Notes: generated by a model not told the origin, from the letters alone. A DNA stretch of 64,000 nt from Enterobacter sp. 10-1 (GCA_002270295.1 NISF01000007.1:62540-126539); one strand, 5' to 3'; counted from the stretch's first letter, positions 28,593 to 39,163 are shown. Numbers and translations are program-made.

Positions 28593-30983
28593 ATGGCAGA
28601 AACAAAATCTCAACAATCACGGCGACTCGTGACGCTGACTGCTCTCTTTGCAGCGTTCTGTGGTCTCTATCTTTTAGTTGGCGGGGTATGGCTGGCGGCC
28701 ATCGGCGGCTCCTGGTACTACCCGATTGCCGGTCTGGTTATGCTCGCCGTCACCGTTATGCTGCTGCGCGGTAAGCGTTCAGCGCTTTGGCTGTACGCCG
28801 CGCTGCTTCTCGCCACGATGATTTGGGGAGTCTGGGAGGTCGGCTTTGACTTCTGGGCGCTCACCCCGCGTAGCGATATCCTGGTATTCTTCGGCATCTG
28901 GCTGATTTTGCCCTTTGTCTGGCGCCGTCTGCCCGTCCCTTCCGCCGGTGCGGTCGCCGGGCTGGTTATCGCCCTGCTGATCAGCGGCGGGATCCTGACC
29001 TGGGCCGGATTTAACGATCCGCAGGAAGTGAACGGCACCCTGAGCGCCGACGCCACGCCTGCGGCCCCGATCTCCGCCGTTGCCGACGGCGACTGGCCGG
29101 CATATGGCCGTAACCAGGAGGGTCAACGCTATTCGCCGCTGAAGCAAATCAACGCCGATAACGTGAAGAACCTTAAGGAAGCCTGGGTGTTCCGCACCGG
29201 CGACCTGAAGCAGCCGAACGATCCGGGTGAGATCACTAACGAAGTGACGCCGATTAAAGTCGGCAACATGCTCTACCTGTGTACCGCCCACCAGCGTTTG
29301 TTCGCCCTGGACGCGGCGACCGGGAAAGAGAAGTGGCACTTCGATCCGCAGCTGAACGCGGACCCGTCCTTCCAGCACGTGACCTGCCGCGGCGTCTCTT
29401 ACCACGAAGCCAAAGCCGACAGCGCGCCGGCTGACGTGGTCGCCAACTGTCCGCGCCGCATCATCCTGCCGGTCAACGATGGTCGCCTGTTCGCCATTAA
29501 CGCCGACAACGGTCAACTGTGCGAATCCTTTGCCAATAAAGGGATCCTCAACCTGCAGACCAATATGCCGGTGACCACTCCGGGAATGTACGAACCGACA
29601 TCCCCGCCGATCGTCACCGATACCACGATTATCATTGCCGGCGCGGTGACCGATAACTTCTCCACCCGCGAGCCGTCGGGCGTCATTCGTGGTTTCGATG
29701 TCAATACCGGTAAGCTGCAGTGGGTGTTCGATCCGGGCGCCAAAGACCCGAACGCGATTCCCGATGACCAGCACCACTTTACGCTGAACTCACCTAACTC
29801 GTGGGCGCCTGCGGCCTATGACGCGAAGCTGGATTTAATCTATCTGCCGATGGGCGTCACCACTCCGGATATTTGGGGCGGTAACCGTACGCCGGAGCAG
29901 GAGCGCTTCGCCAGCTCTATCGTCGCGCTGAACGCGACCACCGGTAAACTGGCATGGAGCTACCAGACCGTTCATCACGATCTGTGGGATATGGATATGC
30001 CGTCGCAGCCAACCCTCGCAGATATTGACGTCAACGGTAAGACCGTACCGGTTATCTACGCGCCGGCCAAAACCGGCAACATCTTCGTTCTGGACCGTCG
30101 TAACGGCGAGCTGGTTGTCCCGGCGCCGGAAAAACCGGTTCCGCAGGGCGCGGCGAAAGGCGATTACGTTACGAAAACGCAGCCGTTCTCCGACCTGAGC
30201 TTCCGTCCGAAGAAAGATTTGACCGGTGCGGATATGTGGGGCGCCACCATGTTCGACCAGCTGGTGTGCCGCGTTATCTTCCACCAGCTGCGCTATGAAG
30301 GCATCTTCACCCCGCCGTCTGAGCAAGGTACGCTGGTATTCCCGGGTAACCTCGGGATGTTCGAATGGGGCGGTATCTCCGTCGATCCGAACCGTCAGGT
30401 GGCGATTGCCAACCCGATGGCGCTGCCGTTCGTCTCTAAGCTGATCCCACGCGGCCCGGGCAACCCAATGGAGCCGCCAAAAGATGCTAAAGGTTCCGGT
30501 ACCGAGTCCGGCGTTCAGCCGCAGTATGGCGTGCCGTTTGGCGTAACCCTTAACGCGTTCCTGTCACCGTTTGGCCTGCCGTGCAAACAGCCGGCCTGGG
30601 GCTATATCTCCGCGCTGGATCTGAAGACCAACGAAGTGGTGTGGAAAAAGCGCATCGGGACGCCGCAGGACAGCCTGCCGTTCCCGATGCCTGTCCAGCT
30701 GCCGTTTAATCTCGGGATGCCAATGCTGGGCGGCCCAATCTCCACGGCGGGTAACGTGCTGTTTATTGGCGCCACCGCGGATAACTACCTGCGCGCATAC
30801 AATATGAGCAACGGTGAGAAGCTGTGGCAGGCCCGCCTGCCGGCGGGTGGCCAGGCGACGCCGATGACCTACGAGGTTGATGGCAAGCAGTATGTTGTCA
30901 TCTCCGCCGGCGGTCACGGTTCGTTCGGGACCAAAATGGGCGACTACATCGTCGCTTACGCCCTGCCGGATGAGGCGAAATAA
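28593..30983 (+). CDS. gcd: PQQ-dependent membrane glucose dehydrogenase Gcd
   Basis: Gcd oxidises glucose to gluconolactone in the periplasm with PQQ and passes electrons to ubiquinone. The 796-residue length equals the E. coli enzyme. The N-terminus has five membrane helices within about 140 residues; the rest is an eight-bladed propeller with repeated W-docking motifs (PAYGRNQEGQRYSP, TGKEKWHFDP, TGKLAWSYQTVHHDLWDMD). In E. coli the apoenzyme lacks PQQ made in situ, but many Klebsiella make PQQ, so the enzyme may be active here; pqq genes are not in this window. Probable start ATG 28593 after GAGTAA. Confidence 0.97.
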   Translation: MAETKSQQSRRLVTLTALFAAFCGLYLLVGGVWLAAIGGSWYYPIAGLVMLAVTVMLLRGKRSALWLYAALLLATMIWGVWEVGFDFWALTPRSDILVFFGIWLILPFVWRRLPVPSAGAVAGLVIALLISGGILTWAGFNDPQEVNGTLSADATPAAPISAVADGDWPAYGRNQEGQRYSPLKQINADNVKNLKEAWVFRTGDLKQPNDPGEITNEVTPIKVGNMLYLCTAHQRLFALDAATGKEKWHFDPQLNADPSFQHVTCRGVSYHEAKADSAPADVVANCPRRIILPVNDGRLFAINADNGQLCESFANKGILNLQTNMPVTTPGMYEPTSPPIVTDTTIIIAGAVTDNFSTREPSGVIRGFDVNTGKLQWVFDPGAKDPNAIPDDQHHFTLNSPNSWAPAAYDAKLDLIYLPMGVTTPDIWGGNRTPEQERFASSIVALNATTGKLAWSYQTVHHDLWDMDMPSQPTLADIDVNGKTVPVIYAPAKTGNIFVLDRRNGELVVPAPEKPVPQGAAKGDYVTKTQPFSDLSFRPKKDLTGADMWGATMFDQLVCRVIFHQLRYEGIFTPPSEQGTLVFPGNLGMFEWGGISVDPNRQVAIANPMALPFVSKLIPRGPGNPMEPPKDAKGSGTESGVQPQYGVPFGVTLNAFLSPFGLPCKQPAWGYISALDLKTNEVVWKKRIGTPQDSLPFPMPVQLPFNLGMPMLGGPISTAGNVLFIGATADNYLRAYNMSNGEKLWQARLPAGGQATPMTYEVDGKQYVVISAGGHGSFGTKMGDYIVAYALPDEAK

Positions 30984-31001
30984 CCGGTGAAGTCAAAGAG
31001 C

Positions 31002-31027
31002 AAAAGGCCCGGTGAGAACCGGGCCTT
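31002..31027 (+). terminator. Rho-independent terminator of gcd
   Basis: AAAAGGCCCGGT and ACCGGGCCTTTT pair around GAGA, followed by CTTTT, 19 bp after the gcd stop. The symmetric A and T runs could also serve cueO coming from the other side. Confidence 0.9.
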
Positions 31028-31078
31028 TTCTTTTGCGGTTTTGCAGGATAGCCTGCGGAGCCAGGCCCTGCGGCCGGG

Positions 31079-32671
31079 CTAGACCGTAAAGCCGAGCATC
31101 ATGCCGGTATCCTCATGCTCCAGCAGATGGCAGTGCGCCATATAGGCAAACTCCTTCGGCGCGTCGTGCTCGAACTTCACCAGCACCTCGCTGACGCCGC
31201 CATCGACCCGCACGGTATCTTTCCATCCCGTTCGATGCGCGGCGGGCGGCTGGCCGTTTTCCGACAGAATACGGAACTGGGTTCCGTGGATATGGAACGG
31301 GTGCAGCATCATGTCGCCTTTGCCGGAAATCACCCAGCGTTCATACTGCCCCTTCGCCGCGGCGAACATCGGCACGTCCATGTCAAAAGCTTTGCCATTG
31401 ATACGATTGGCGTTATGGAAGTCGAACGCGTTGCCGCCGTGGTTCATCTGCCCCATACCCGCGTGGTCCATTTTACCCATCTCGCCGTGGTTCATATTTC
31501 CCATGCCGCCGCTATCCATCATGCTGCCGTGGTGCATGCCTGACATCGCCCCATCGCCGTACTTTTTCGTCAGCGCCTGCATTCCCATCATATCCAGCAT
31601 CGGGTCCATCGACAGCTGCAGCGTGCGTTGGGTCAGGCCTGCCAGCGGCGGCAGCCCGGGCAGCGCCGCCAGCGCATCCGGCAGCTGGCCGGATGCCTGA
31701 ATCGTCAACGGCTGGACGTGCAGCACCGGCTGCGGCTTATCGAACGGCGCAATCGCCATTCCCATCTGGCTGACCGGCAGCGTGATCAGATCGAAGGCTT
31801 TACCGTCGCTGGTATCCACCAGCACTTCAAAGCGTTCCCCCATCAATATCGGCAGCTCGCTCACTTTGACCGGCTCGGCAAGCAGCCCGCCGTCGCTGGC
31901 CACCACGTACATCGGCCGGCCATCGCTGGCGGCGAAATTCAGCGAGCGGGCGTTGCAGCCGTTAAGCAGGCGCAGACGCAGCCAGCCGCGCGGGGCGGCG
32001 TGCTCGGGATAGAGCGCCCCGTTGGTCAGCAGCGTATCGCCAAACCAGCCGACGGCGGCGCTGATGATATCAAGCTGATAGTCAATTTCGCCGGCGGCGG
32101 TGAAGCGCTTATCCTGCACGATCACCGGCACATCATCGATCCCCCACTGCTTCGGCAGCAGCAGGCGCTCGCTCTCCTCATCGGAAATCAGCACCAGACC
32201 CGCCAGGCCCATCGCAACCTGGCGTCCGGTTTTACCATGCTGATGCGGGTGGAACCAGCAGGTGGCGGCCCGCTGCGTCGGCGTGAAGCTCACGCTGCGG
32301 GAAGCCCCCGGCGCAATAACTCCCTGCGGCCCGCCGTCAACCTCGCCGGGGACCTCCAGCCCGTGCCAGTGCACGGTGGTCTCTTCGGTCAGGCGGTTAT
32401 GAATATCAACGGTTACCGCCTGCCCTTTTTTGAGGCGCAGCGCAGGGCCCAGCAGATTGCCGTTATAGCCCCAGGTGGTCGCGCTGTGAGGACCAAACTG
32501 CGTTTTCCCGGCCTGGATGGTTAACGTGATGCGATTACGCGCGTCGGCGGCGAGCAGGTCTGGTATCGGCAATGCCGGACGAGCGGCGGCAAACGCCGGG
32601 CGGCTCCAGAGCGGAAGCGCGCTGAATGCGCCAAGCGCGGCGGTTAATTTGATAAATTCACGACGTTGCAT
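31079..32671 (-). CDS. cueO: Multicopper oxidase CueO
   Basis: CueO oxidises Cu(I) in the periplasm and protects against copper. The 530 residues start with a Tat signal containing RREFIK and ending near RPAFA. Copper ligands lie in [31 protein letters not shown] and [15 protein letters not shown] Met/His-rich insert at about residues 356-400 (repeats such as [20 protein letters not shown]) covers the type 1 copper site and binds extra copper in the E. coli enzyme. A CueR-type promoter stands directly upstream. Confidence 0.97.
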   Translation of the reverse strand: MQRREFIKLTAALGAFSALPLWSRPAFAAARPALPIPDLLAADARNRITLTIQAGKTQFGPHSATTWGYNGNLLGPALRLKKGQAVTVDIHNRLTEETTVHWHGLEVPGEVDGGPQGVIAPGASRSVSFTPTQRAATCWFHPHQHGKTGRQVAMGLAGLVLISDEESERLLLPKQWGIDDVPVIVQDKRFTAAGEIDYQLDIISAAVGWFGDTLLTNGALYPEHAAPRGWLRLRLLNGCNARSLNFAASDGRPMYVVASDGGLLAEPVKVSELPILMGERFEVLVDTSDGKAFDLITLPVSQMGMAIAPFDKPQPVLHVQPLTIQASGQLPDALAALPGLPPLAGLTQRTLQLSMDPMLDMMGMQALTKKYGDGAMSGMHHGSMMDSGGMGNMNHGEMGKMDHAGMGQMNHGGNAFDFHNANRINGKAFDMDVPMFAAAKGQYERWVISGKGDMMLHPFHIHGTQFRILSENGQPPAAHRTGWKDTVRVDGGVSEVLVKFEHDAPKEFAYMAHCHLLEHEDTGMMLGFTV

Positions 32672-32704
32672 TTCACATCCTTTTATTCTGCTGGTGAACT
32701 TTTG

Positions 32705-32735
32705 AGCTTAAACCCTCCAGCAACGGGAAGGTCAA
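32705..32735 (-). promoter_or_regulatory. CueR-type MerR-family promoter of cueO
   Basis: On the minus strand TTGACC (-35, 32735-32730) and TAAGCT (-10, 32710-32705) are separated by 19 bp, the long spacing of MerR-family promoters. Within lies the dyad ACCTTCC-N7-GGAGGGT (32732-32712), matching the CueR operator of E. coli copA and cueO. Confidence 0.9.
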
Positions 32736-32815
32736 GCATAAGAGTAAGAATAAAGCTCGGCGTCATGTAAAGAAGTATGCTAACTTTGTTCGTCCGTGAT
32801 TCAATGGTAAACAAA

Positions 32816-33163
32816 ATGAAGACGCTTTGCAGAACACTAGTGCTCGGCAGCCTGCTTGCACTATCCGCCAATAGCTACGCGTTAAGCGAGTCGGAAGCGG
32901 AAGATATGGCTGATTTAACAGCGGTATTTGTTTTTCTGAAAAACGACTGCGGTTACCAGAACCTGCCTAATACCCAGATCCGTCGCGCGCTGGTCTTCTT
33001 TGCTCAACAGAATCAATGGGATCTGAGCAACTACGACAGCTTTAATATGAAAGCGCTCGGCGAAGACAGCTACCGCGATCTCAGCGGCATCAAGATTTCG
33101 ACCCCAAAAAAATGTAAGGCGCTGGCGCGCGATTCCCTAAGCCTGCTGGCTTACGTTAAATAA
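32816..33163 (+). CDS. yacC: YacC family periplasmic protein
   Basis: The protein has 115 residues from ATG 32816, as E. coli YacC. A signal peptide (MKTLCRTLVLGSLLALSANSYA) is followed by a small acidic mature domain of about 93 residues with two Cys (NDCGYQNLP, KKCKALARD) that could form a disulfide. Its function is unknown; it resembles pilotin-like (GspS-type) small proteins in size, but that is not established. It lies between divergent cueO and speE. In-frame codons from 32777 have no good ribosome site. Confidence 0.93.
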   Translation: MKTLCRTLVLGSLLALSANSYALSESEAEDMADLTAVFVFLKNDCGYQNLPNTQIRRALVFFAQQNQWDLSNYDSFNMKALGEDSYRDLSGIKISTPKKCKALARDSLSLLAYVK

Positions 33164-33342
33164 CGTCGTTAAATAAGCCCGCCGCCAAAAAATATCCGCC
33201 CGCTATCGCCTCTATTTTCAGGCGTATTTGCCCGCGCGCGCATGGCTGAAATATCCGCCGTGCATCCTCATCTATAGTTGGCTATGATGTTGCGCTCGTT
33301 TTTTACGGGTGTAACAGATGTTAACAAAGGAGGAATCAACCC

Positions 33343-34212
33343 GTGGCCGATAGCAACCTGTGGCATGAAACACTGCACGACCATTTTGGTCAGTATTTTA
33401 CCGTTGATAACGTGCTGTATCACGAGAAGACCGATCATCAGGATTTGATCATTTTTGAGAACGCCGCTTTTGGCCGCGTGATGGCGCTGGACGGCGTGGT
33501 GCAAACCACCGAGCGCGATGAGTTTATCTATCATGAAATGATGACCCACGTGCCGCTGCTGGCCCACGGCCAGGCGAAGCACGTACTGATTATCGGCGGC
33601 GGCGATGGCGCAATGCTGCGCGAAGTCTCCCGTCATCCCCACATCGAAACTATCACGATGGTTGAGATAGACGCGGGCGTAGTCTCTTTCTGCCGCCAGT
33701 ACCTGCCAAACCACAATGCCGGCGCCTACGACGATCCGCGCTTTACGCTGGTTATTGATGACGGCGTCAATTTTGTTAACCAGACGACGCAAACGTTTGA
33801 CGTCATCATCTCCGACTGCACCGACCCAATTGGTCCCGGCGAAAGCCTGTTCACCTCAGCGTTCTATGCGGGCTGTAAGCGCTGCCTGAACCCCGGCGGA
33901 ATTTTCGTCGCCCAGAACGGCGTGAGCTTTCTGCAGCAGGACGAAGCCGTCGACAGCCACCGCAAGCTGAGCCACTATTTCAGCGACGTTAGCTTCTATC
34001 AGGCGGCGGTACCCACCTATTACGGCGGCATTATGACCTTCGCCTGGGCGACGGATAACGACGCGCTGCGCCATCTTTCCGGCGAAATTATCCAGGCACG
34101 CTTTCACAAAGCAAACCTGAAGTGCCGTTATTACAACCCGGCAATTCATACGGCGGCATTCGCCCTACCGCAATATCTGCAGGATGCGCTGTCTGTCAGC
34201 GATCTTAAGTAA
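33343..34212 (+). CDS. speE: Spermidine synthase SpeE
   Basis: SpeE transfers the aminopropyl group of decarboxylated S-adenosylmethionine to putrescine. The 289-residue protein has the family motifs [57 protein letters not shown] and [10 protein letters not shown]. The start is GTG at 33343 after AAGGAGGA. speD follows 14 bp later, so the two spermidine genes form an operon. Confidence 0.97.
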   Translation: MADSNLWHETLHDHFGQYFTVDNVLYHEKTDHQDLIIFENAAFGRVMALDGVVQTTERDEFIYHEMMTHVPLLAHGQAKHVLIIGGGDGAMLREVSRHPHIETITMVEIDAGVVSFCRQYLPNHNAGAYDDPRFTLVIDDGVNFVNQTTQTFDVIISDCTDPIGPGESLFTSAFYAGCKRCLNPGGIFVAQNGVSFLQQDEAVDSHRKLSHYFSDVSFYQAAVPTYYGGIMTFAWATDNDALRHLSGEIIQARFHKANLKCRYYNPAIHTAAFALPQYLQDALSVSDLK

Positions 34213-34226
34213 GGGGGTGAACTAAA

Positions 34227-35021
34227 TTGAAAAAACTGAAGCTGCACGGCTTTAACAACCTGACCAAGAGCCTGAGTTTTTGCATTTACGATATCTGCTA
34301 TGCCAAAACGGCGGCAGAGCGCGACGGCTATATCGCCTATATCGATGAACTCTATAACGCCAACCGCCTGACCGAGATTTTGTCCGAGACGTGCTCGATA
34401 ATCGGCGCCAACATCCTGAATATCGCGCGCCAGGATTATGAGCCGCAGGGCGCCAGCGTCACCATTCTGGTCAGCGAAGAACCGATTGACCCGCAGCTTA
34501 TCGATCAAAGCGAGCATCCGGGCCCGCTGCCGGAAACCGTGGTCGCCCATCTCGATAAAAGCCATATCTGCGTCCACACCTACCCGGAAAGCCATCCCGA
34601 GGGCGGGCTCTGTACCTTCCGCGCTGATATTGAAGTTTCAACCTGCGGCGTCATTTCGCCGCTGAAGGCGCTGAACTACCTTATTCACCAGCTGGAGTCC
34701 GATATCGTCACCATTGATTACCGCGTTCGCGGCTTTACGCGCGATATCAACGGTATGAAGCACTTTATCGATCACGAGATTAACTCAATACAGAACTTTA
34801 TGTCCGACGACATCAAGGCGCTGTATGACATGGTGGACGTCAACGTGTACCAGGAAAATATCTTCCACAGCAAGATGCTGCTGAAGGAGTTCGACCTGAA
34901 GCACTACATGTTCCATACCCGGCCGGAAGATTTAAGCGAAGAGGAGCGCAGGGTCATTACCGACCTGCTGTGGAAAGAGATGCGCGAGATTTACTACGCC
35001 CGCAACATTCCGCATATCTAA
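34227..35021 (+). CDS. speD: S-adenosylmethionine decarboxylase proenzyme SpeD
   Basis: SpeD supplies decarboxylated S-adenosylmethionine for SpeE. The 264-residue proenzyme cleaves itself between Lys111 and Ser112 ([19 protein letters not shown]), Ser112 becoming the pyruvoyl group. It starts with TTG at 34227 after AAGGGGGTGA and matches the E. coli N-terminus [18 protein letters not shown]. Downstream, the dtn-type locus on the other strand replaces the direct speD-yacL junction of E. coli. Confidence 0.97.
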   Translation: MKKLKLHGFNNLTKSLSFCIYDICYAKTAAERDGYIAYIDELYNANRLTEILSETCSIIGANILNIARQDYEPQGASVTILVSEEPIDPQLIDQSEHPGPLPETVVAHLDKSHICVHTYPESHPEGGLCTFRADIEVSTCGVISPLKALNYLIHQLESDIVTIDYRVRGFTRDINGMKHFIDHEINSIQNFMSDDIKALYDMVDVNVYQENIFHSKMLLKEFDLKHYMFHTRPEDLSEEERRVITDLLWKEMREIYYARNIPHI

Positions 35022-35058
35022 GAGACGCAGGCAGGGCCGCGGCGGCGGCGCTGCCTGG

Positions 35059-35817
35059 TTATGCCAGGTGAAGCTGGCACGGCAGGTTGGCGAGCGCCTC
35101 CTGTGCCTGGGTCGCCAGGCCGCGATCGGTGACGATATCCGTCAGGCTGGCAAGCGGGGTGACACAAAACAGCGACCAGGAGCCATACTTGCTGCTGTCC
35201 GCTAACAGCACCCGGCGGCTCGCATTCAGCGCCAGATCCTGCTTGAGCCCGGCCTTCTCTTCCGTGGGAGTGGTAATTCCCTTCTCCAGGCTCCACGAAT
35301 TACAGCTAATAAATGCGATATCCGGGTAGATACCGCGCAGCAGCTTACGACCGTGATCGCCAATGCACGACTGGCTGCTGTCATCGATGCGACCGCCGAT
35401 AATGGTCACCTCTATCTGCTTAAACTCCGAGAGAAACAGGGCGATGCGTAAATCGGATGTAATCACGCGCAGCGGCAGCGAAGTCAGGTTACGCGCCAGC
35501 TCCAGCATCGTCGTCCCGGCATCCAGCACGACCGAATCTCCGGCTTTAATCATCGACAGGGCGAGCTGGGCAATCGCGCTCTTTTCCTGGGGATGCAGCA
35601 GCTGCTTTTCATTCGTCGTCGGCTGAGCAGGGATAAAGCGGTTAAGCGCCACGCCGCCGTGGCTGCGATTAATCACGCCCTGCTCATCCAGCTTAATCAG
35701 ATCGCGTCGTATGGTCGCGGGGGAAGCGTCAATAGCGCTAACCAGTTGTTCAACGGTGACCAGATTATGGCCTTTCAGATAGTCCAGAATCTGGTCTAAT
35801 CGATTTTGTGACTTCAT
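35059..35817 (-). CDS. DeoR-family transcriptional regulator of the dtn-type locus
   Basis: From ATG 35817 (AAGG five bases upstream) it has 252 residues: an N-terminal DeoR winged helix-turn-helix ([23 protein letters not shown], then [20 protein letters not shown]) and a C-terminal sugar-phosphate sensor domain ([34 protein letters not shown]). It follows pdxA2 by 127 bp on the same strand and most likely controls the KdgT-DUF1537-PdxA2 operon through the palindromes at 39164-39203 and 39265-39282. The effector would be a sugar-acid phosphate. A comparable regulator stands with this operon in Salmonella. Confidence 0.85.
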   Translation of the reverse strand: MKSQNRLDQILDYLKGHNLVTVEQLVSAIDASPATIRRDLIKLDEQGVINRSHGGVALNRFIPAQPTTNEKQLLHPQEKSAIAQLALSMIKAGDSVVLDAGTTMLELARNLTSLPLRVITSDLRIALFLSEFKQIEVTIIGGRIDDSSQSCIGDHGRKLLRGIYPDIAFISCNSWSLEKGITTPTEEKAGLKQDLALNASRRVLLADSSKYGSWSLFCVTPLASLTDIVTDRGLATQAQEALANLPCQLHLA

Positions 35818-35944
35818 ATACCTTTCATCTTTCACGTTGCGAGCCGATAGCCACGCCAGCGCTTAACCGGCGCGGGTAACCGCCTCAGGCACCGCGGACT
35901 GCCGCCTTGTGCAACCTGAATGAATCCGGATAACGATCTATAAA

Positions 35945-36928
35945 TTAAGCAAGCTGACTGGCTAGCTGGATAGAGATCGCCATGCTCTCAGACTTAGCTT
36001 TACCTGTCCAGGCAATATCAAACGCGGTGCCGTGATCCGCTGAGGTGCGGATAAACGGCAGCCCGGCCGTGATATTGACGCCATCATAGAAGCCAAGCAG
36101 CTTCAACGGAATATGCCCCTGATCGTGGTACATCGCCACCACCATATCGTACTGCCCTTCCCAGGCCTGCAGAAAGACGGTATCCGGCGGGCAAGGGCCA
36201 TAAACGGCCACTCCCCGCTGCTGCATCTGCGCTATCGCCGGGCCGACAATATTAATCTCCTCATCGCCAAAAAGACCGTTTTCACCGGCATGAGGATTAA
36301 CGCCGGCTACCGCGATACGCGGAGAGCTGAACCCCACGCGCCTTAGGAAAGTGTCGGCGAGCGAGATCACCGTTTTGATACGCTCGCCGTTCAGGGTATC
36401 GAGGAATTTACGCAGCGCAATATGCGTCGAAACGTGTATGACCTTCAGCTTGTCGGTATACAGCACCATCGCATAATCGCGACTGTCCGTCAGCCGGGCC
36501 AGCAGCTCCGTATGGCCCGGATACATGTGCCCCGCCAGATGAAGCGCCTCTTTATTCAGCGGCGCGGTCGCGATGGCGGAGACCTCTCCCGCCAGCGCCA
36601 TTTCGGTGGCCCGCTTAACGCAGCGGTAAGCCAGGTCGCCGGCCTGCGCCTGCACTTTTCCCGGTATGAGCATGGCAGGCTCTTTCAGGGGTTCGTCAAT
36701 GACGTTAACGATCCCCGGCGCAAAGCGCGCCTGGGAAACCTGCTTTATCGGGCGTAATTCTACGGGCGGGGTGACGCCGGACGCCTGCAGACGCTGTAGC
36801 GTCTGTAAACATCCCACCACGACTGCCGGCGTGCCGGAAAGCTCGCCTTCGGCCAGAGATTTGATAATGATTTCGGGCCCGATGCCTGCCGGGTCGCCCA
36901 TCGTGACGGCAATTACGTTATTTGTCAC
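35945..36928 (-). CDS. pdxA2: 4-phospho-D-threonate 3-dehydrogenase PdxA2
   Basis: PdxA2 is a paralogue of the vitamin B6 enzyme PdxA. With a DUF1537 kinase it oxidises and decarboxylates 4-phospho-D-threonate or -erythronate to dihydroxyacetone phosphate. The 327 residues from GTG 36928 (after GAGGAG) include MGDPAGIGPEI, the metal-binding histidines (HPGHTELLA type in YPGHTELLARL, HVSTHIALR, MYHDQGHIPLK) and NPHAGENGLFGDEE. The GTG overlaps the end of the kinase gene. Another PdxA for B6 synthesis is expected elsewhere in the chromosome. Confidence 0.9.
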   Translation of the reverse strand: MTNNVIAVTMGDPAGIGPEIIIKSLAEGELSGTPAVVVGCLQTLQRLQASGVTPPVELRPIKQVSQARFAPGIVNVIDEPLKEPAMLIPGKVQAQAGDLAYRCVKRATEMALAGEVSAIATAPLNKEALHLAGHMYPGHTELLARLTDSRDYAMVLYTDKLKVIHVSTHIALRKFLDTLNGERIKTVISLADTFLRRVGFSSPRIAVAGVNPHAGENGLFGDEEINIVGPAIAQMQQRGVAVYGPCPPDTVFLQAWEGQYDMVVAMYHDQGHIPLKLLGFYDGVNITAGLPFIRTSADHGTAFDIAWTGKAKSESMAISIQLASQLA

Positions 36929-38192
36929 TGTACATCTCCTCAATAAAATAAAGTGCATCCCGAAGCGTGGCTTCACCGCCAAATCCGCCGGCTTTGGTGA
37001 TCACCGGCAGATCGTCAATTTCGCTGTTAACCAGCGTTCCGCAGGGCACGCAGGGCGCAACCTCGCTGTCGATGCGATACCCCTCAGCGCCGAGCGCTCT
37101 CGCCACGGCGATAGCAATATCTCCGCCCGTGAGGAACAGCCCCCCGATTTGCGCTCGGTTGATGATGGCGAGCGTGATATCGCCTAGCGCTGAGCTAATG
37201 CTGTCTCCTAGCTGCTGGCGTGAAAGCTGGTAGCGTTCGCACAGCGTCTCAATCATCCCGCGCGCATCGGCGTCGCGGCTGGTTCTCAGCACACAATGCT
37301 GGCGATCGCGCAAAACAGCAGTGGACTGGTGGACGATCTTTTCCTTCATGCTATCGCTGTCCGTTTGCAGCAGCGCCTCGACATCAATATCCACAATCCC
37401 CAGCGCTCTCTCTTTCGCCGCAAACACAATTTGCTGCCGGGTCGCTTCACTCATCGAACCGGCGACTACCAGCACCGGCAGCTGCTGCCGTGGGCTGAGA
37501 TAGCAGCCTGCCGGCAGCGCGTTAGCAAAACCCGCCGCGCCAACGAGCAGGTAACGGTCGTGGAGCCCGGCCACCGCCTGGGCCAGCAGGGCTAAATCGC
37601 CATCATTTTCGGCATCAACGACCACAATCCCACCATCGCTCTCGCCTAAGCGCTGGAGTTCGGCGCCTGAGCCACCGCCACGTACCGTCGCCAGATCCAG
37701 CTCATAAACCGGGCAGGCGGTCTGCAATTCAAGCAATGTCTTGATATGAGAAGAAATAATCGGTGTTTTTGGATCGCTGGCAAATTCTGTTTCGACGAGC
37801 GGTACGCCGTGTACCAGACACTGTCCGTTCATCGTCACCCTACCCGCCGCAGGGATCGCTGCCGCCACGATGGCCAGCCTGGCCCCGCAGGCCTGCATTG
37901 CCGCTTCGACCTCCGCGCCGACGTTACCGCGGAACGTCGAGTCTATCTTTTTGTATACCAGCGGCGGGTTATCCCGCTCGCGAAACCAGGGCGCGACGGC
38001 CGCCCTCACCTTCTCTGCCGCCTCAGCCGGCGCCAACGCCCTGCTTTCGGTATTTATCACCAGGACATCAGCCTTACGTGACGCTTGCTGTCGTTCATCG
38101 AGCATGACCTCAGTGCGCGCGCCCTTTTTGGCCAACTGGACCCCTGTATCATTTGCTCCGGTAAAATCATCTGCGATAACAATCATCTTCAT
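36918..38192 (-). CDS. dtnK: Four-carbon acid sugar kinase (DUF1537), D-threonate/D-erythronate kinase type
   Basis: The 424-residue protein belongs to the DUF1537 kinase family: the N-terminal domain begins MKMIVIADDFTGANDTGVQLA and contains YKKIDSTFRGNVGAEVEA; the C-terminal nucleotide-binding domain contains GGIVVVDAENDGDL, LVVAGSMSEATRQQI and LFLTGGDIAIAVARAL. In Salmonella the kinase adjacent to pdxA2 phosphorylates D-threonate at O4; others in the family use D-erythronate. The neighbour genes match that operon. Four-base overlap with the permease gene upstream. Confidence 0.88.
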   Translation of the reverse strand: MKMIVIADDFTGANDTGVQLAKKGARTEVMLDERQQASRKADVLVINTESRALAPAEAAEKVRAAVAPWFRERDNPPLVYKKIDSTFRGNVGAEVEAAMQACGARLAIVAAAIPAAGRVTMNGQCLVHGVPLVETEFASDPKTPIISSHIKTLLELQTACPVYELDLATVRGGGSGAELQRLGESDGGIVVVDAENDGDLALLAQAVAGLHDRYLLVGAAGFANALPAGCYLSPRQQLPVLVVAGSMSEATRQQIVFAAKERALGIVDIDVEALLQTDSDSMKEKIVHQSTAVLRDRQHCVLRTSRDADARGMIETLCERYQLSRQQLGDSISSALGDITLAIINRAQIGGLFLTGGDIAIAVARALGAEGYRIDSEVAPCVPCGTLVNSEIDDLPVITKAGGFGGEATLRDALYFIEEMYSDK

Positions 38193-39151
38193 TGCGGTTT
38201 CTCCCCGAGGGCGATCTTCGCCTGCTGCTGGTTACGCTTCGCCACCCACGACGTCAGCGCTGGCGTTAAGAGGGCGGTCACAATCACCGACGTGGCCACC
38301 AGCGGCGTCGCCACCGCCACGATCGCGCCCAGCGCAGGGTCCGCCTGTGCAATCGCCATCGGCGTGGCGACGGCGTTACCAGCGGTGCTGGAAGCCGCTG
38401 CGCCGGCAATACCGGTCCCGCCCAGCAGGCGATCGACTTTAATATTGAAGAAACCGCCCACCAGGGTGGTCAGCGCGCCCAGCAGGATCCCGGCAAGCCC
38501 GCCCTTCAACAGCATGGACAGGTCGATTCCGGCGCCTAGCGCAAAAGCAAAGAATGGGATCAGCAGCGGGCCGCCTTTAGTGAGGAATTCGCGCATCTGC
38601 GCATCCAGATTGCCGAGCAGCATGCCGATAAGCATGGGGATCAGCACCACCACGATCGACATCAGCGGAATATTAGCCATACCCGCCGCGCCCAGAGCGA
38701 TCATCGTCAGTATCGGGCCGTCGCTCAGAGACATCAGCGGCGTTGCCCCCACCTCATTCTCGCTGCCAAACTCGCCGGCCAGAGCGGCGTACAGGCCGCC
38801 GTTAGTGTTGCTCATCGCGGCAATAATGGCGACGGAGGAGAGTCCCCACAGACCGTCGACGCCAAAAAACGTCTCGACGGTAAATCCAAGCGCTACCGCC
38901 ACAACGAACTTAGTGAAGGTAATACCGCCGCCAATCAACAGAGATTTAGGGGCGGCTTTTATATGGATACCCGCCCCCATGCAGAGTAAAAACGCCCCGA
39001 TAAGCGGCGCGGCGCCGTTCTTAAATAATGCCGTGGTAAAGCCCCCCACCTGCAGCGCCTCGGGGGCGAAGGTATTGAGCATAGCCCCCAGCACAAGCGG
39101 GACGACCATCATCCCTCCGGGGATTTTTTCTATTGTCGCTTTAATTTTCAT
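38189..39151 (-). CDS. KdgT-family sugar-acid permease
   Basis: The 320-residue membrane protein belongs to the 2-keto-3-deoxygluconate permease (KDGT) family with about ten helices (GGMMVVPLVLGAMLNTFAP, LIGAFLLCMGAGIHIKAAP, SVVIIAAMSNTNGGLYAAL, LLIPFFAFALGAGIDLSML). It is first in the operon permease-kinase-pdxA2 and so probably imports the four-carbon sugar acid used by the kinase rather than ketodeoxygluconate. The long palindrome at 39164-39203 is 12 bp upstream of its start. Confidence 0.87.
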   Translation of the reverse strand: MKIKATIEKIPGGMMVVPLVLGAMLNTFAPEALQVGGFTTALFKNGAAPLIGAFLLCMGAGIHIKAAPKSLLIGGGITFTKFVVAVALGFTVETFFGVDGLWGLSSVAIIAAMSNTNGGLYAALAGEFGSENEVGATPLMSLSDGPILTMIALGAAGMANIPLMSIVVVLIPMLIGMLLGNLDAQMREFLTKGGPLLIPFFAFALGAGIDLSMLLKGGLAGILLGALTTLVGGFFNIKVDRLLGGTGIAGAAASSTAGNAVATPMAIAQADPALGAIVAVATPLVATSVIVTALLTPALTSWVAKRNQQQAKIALGEKPQ

Positions 39152-39163
39152 ACCGCCCTCCGA

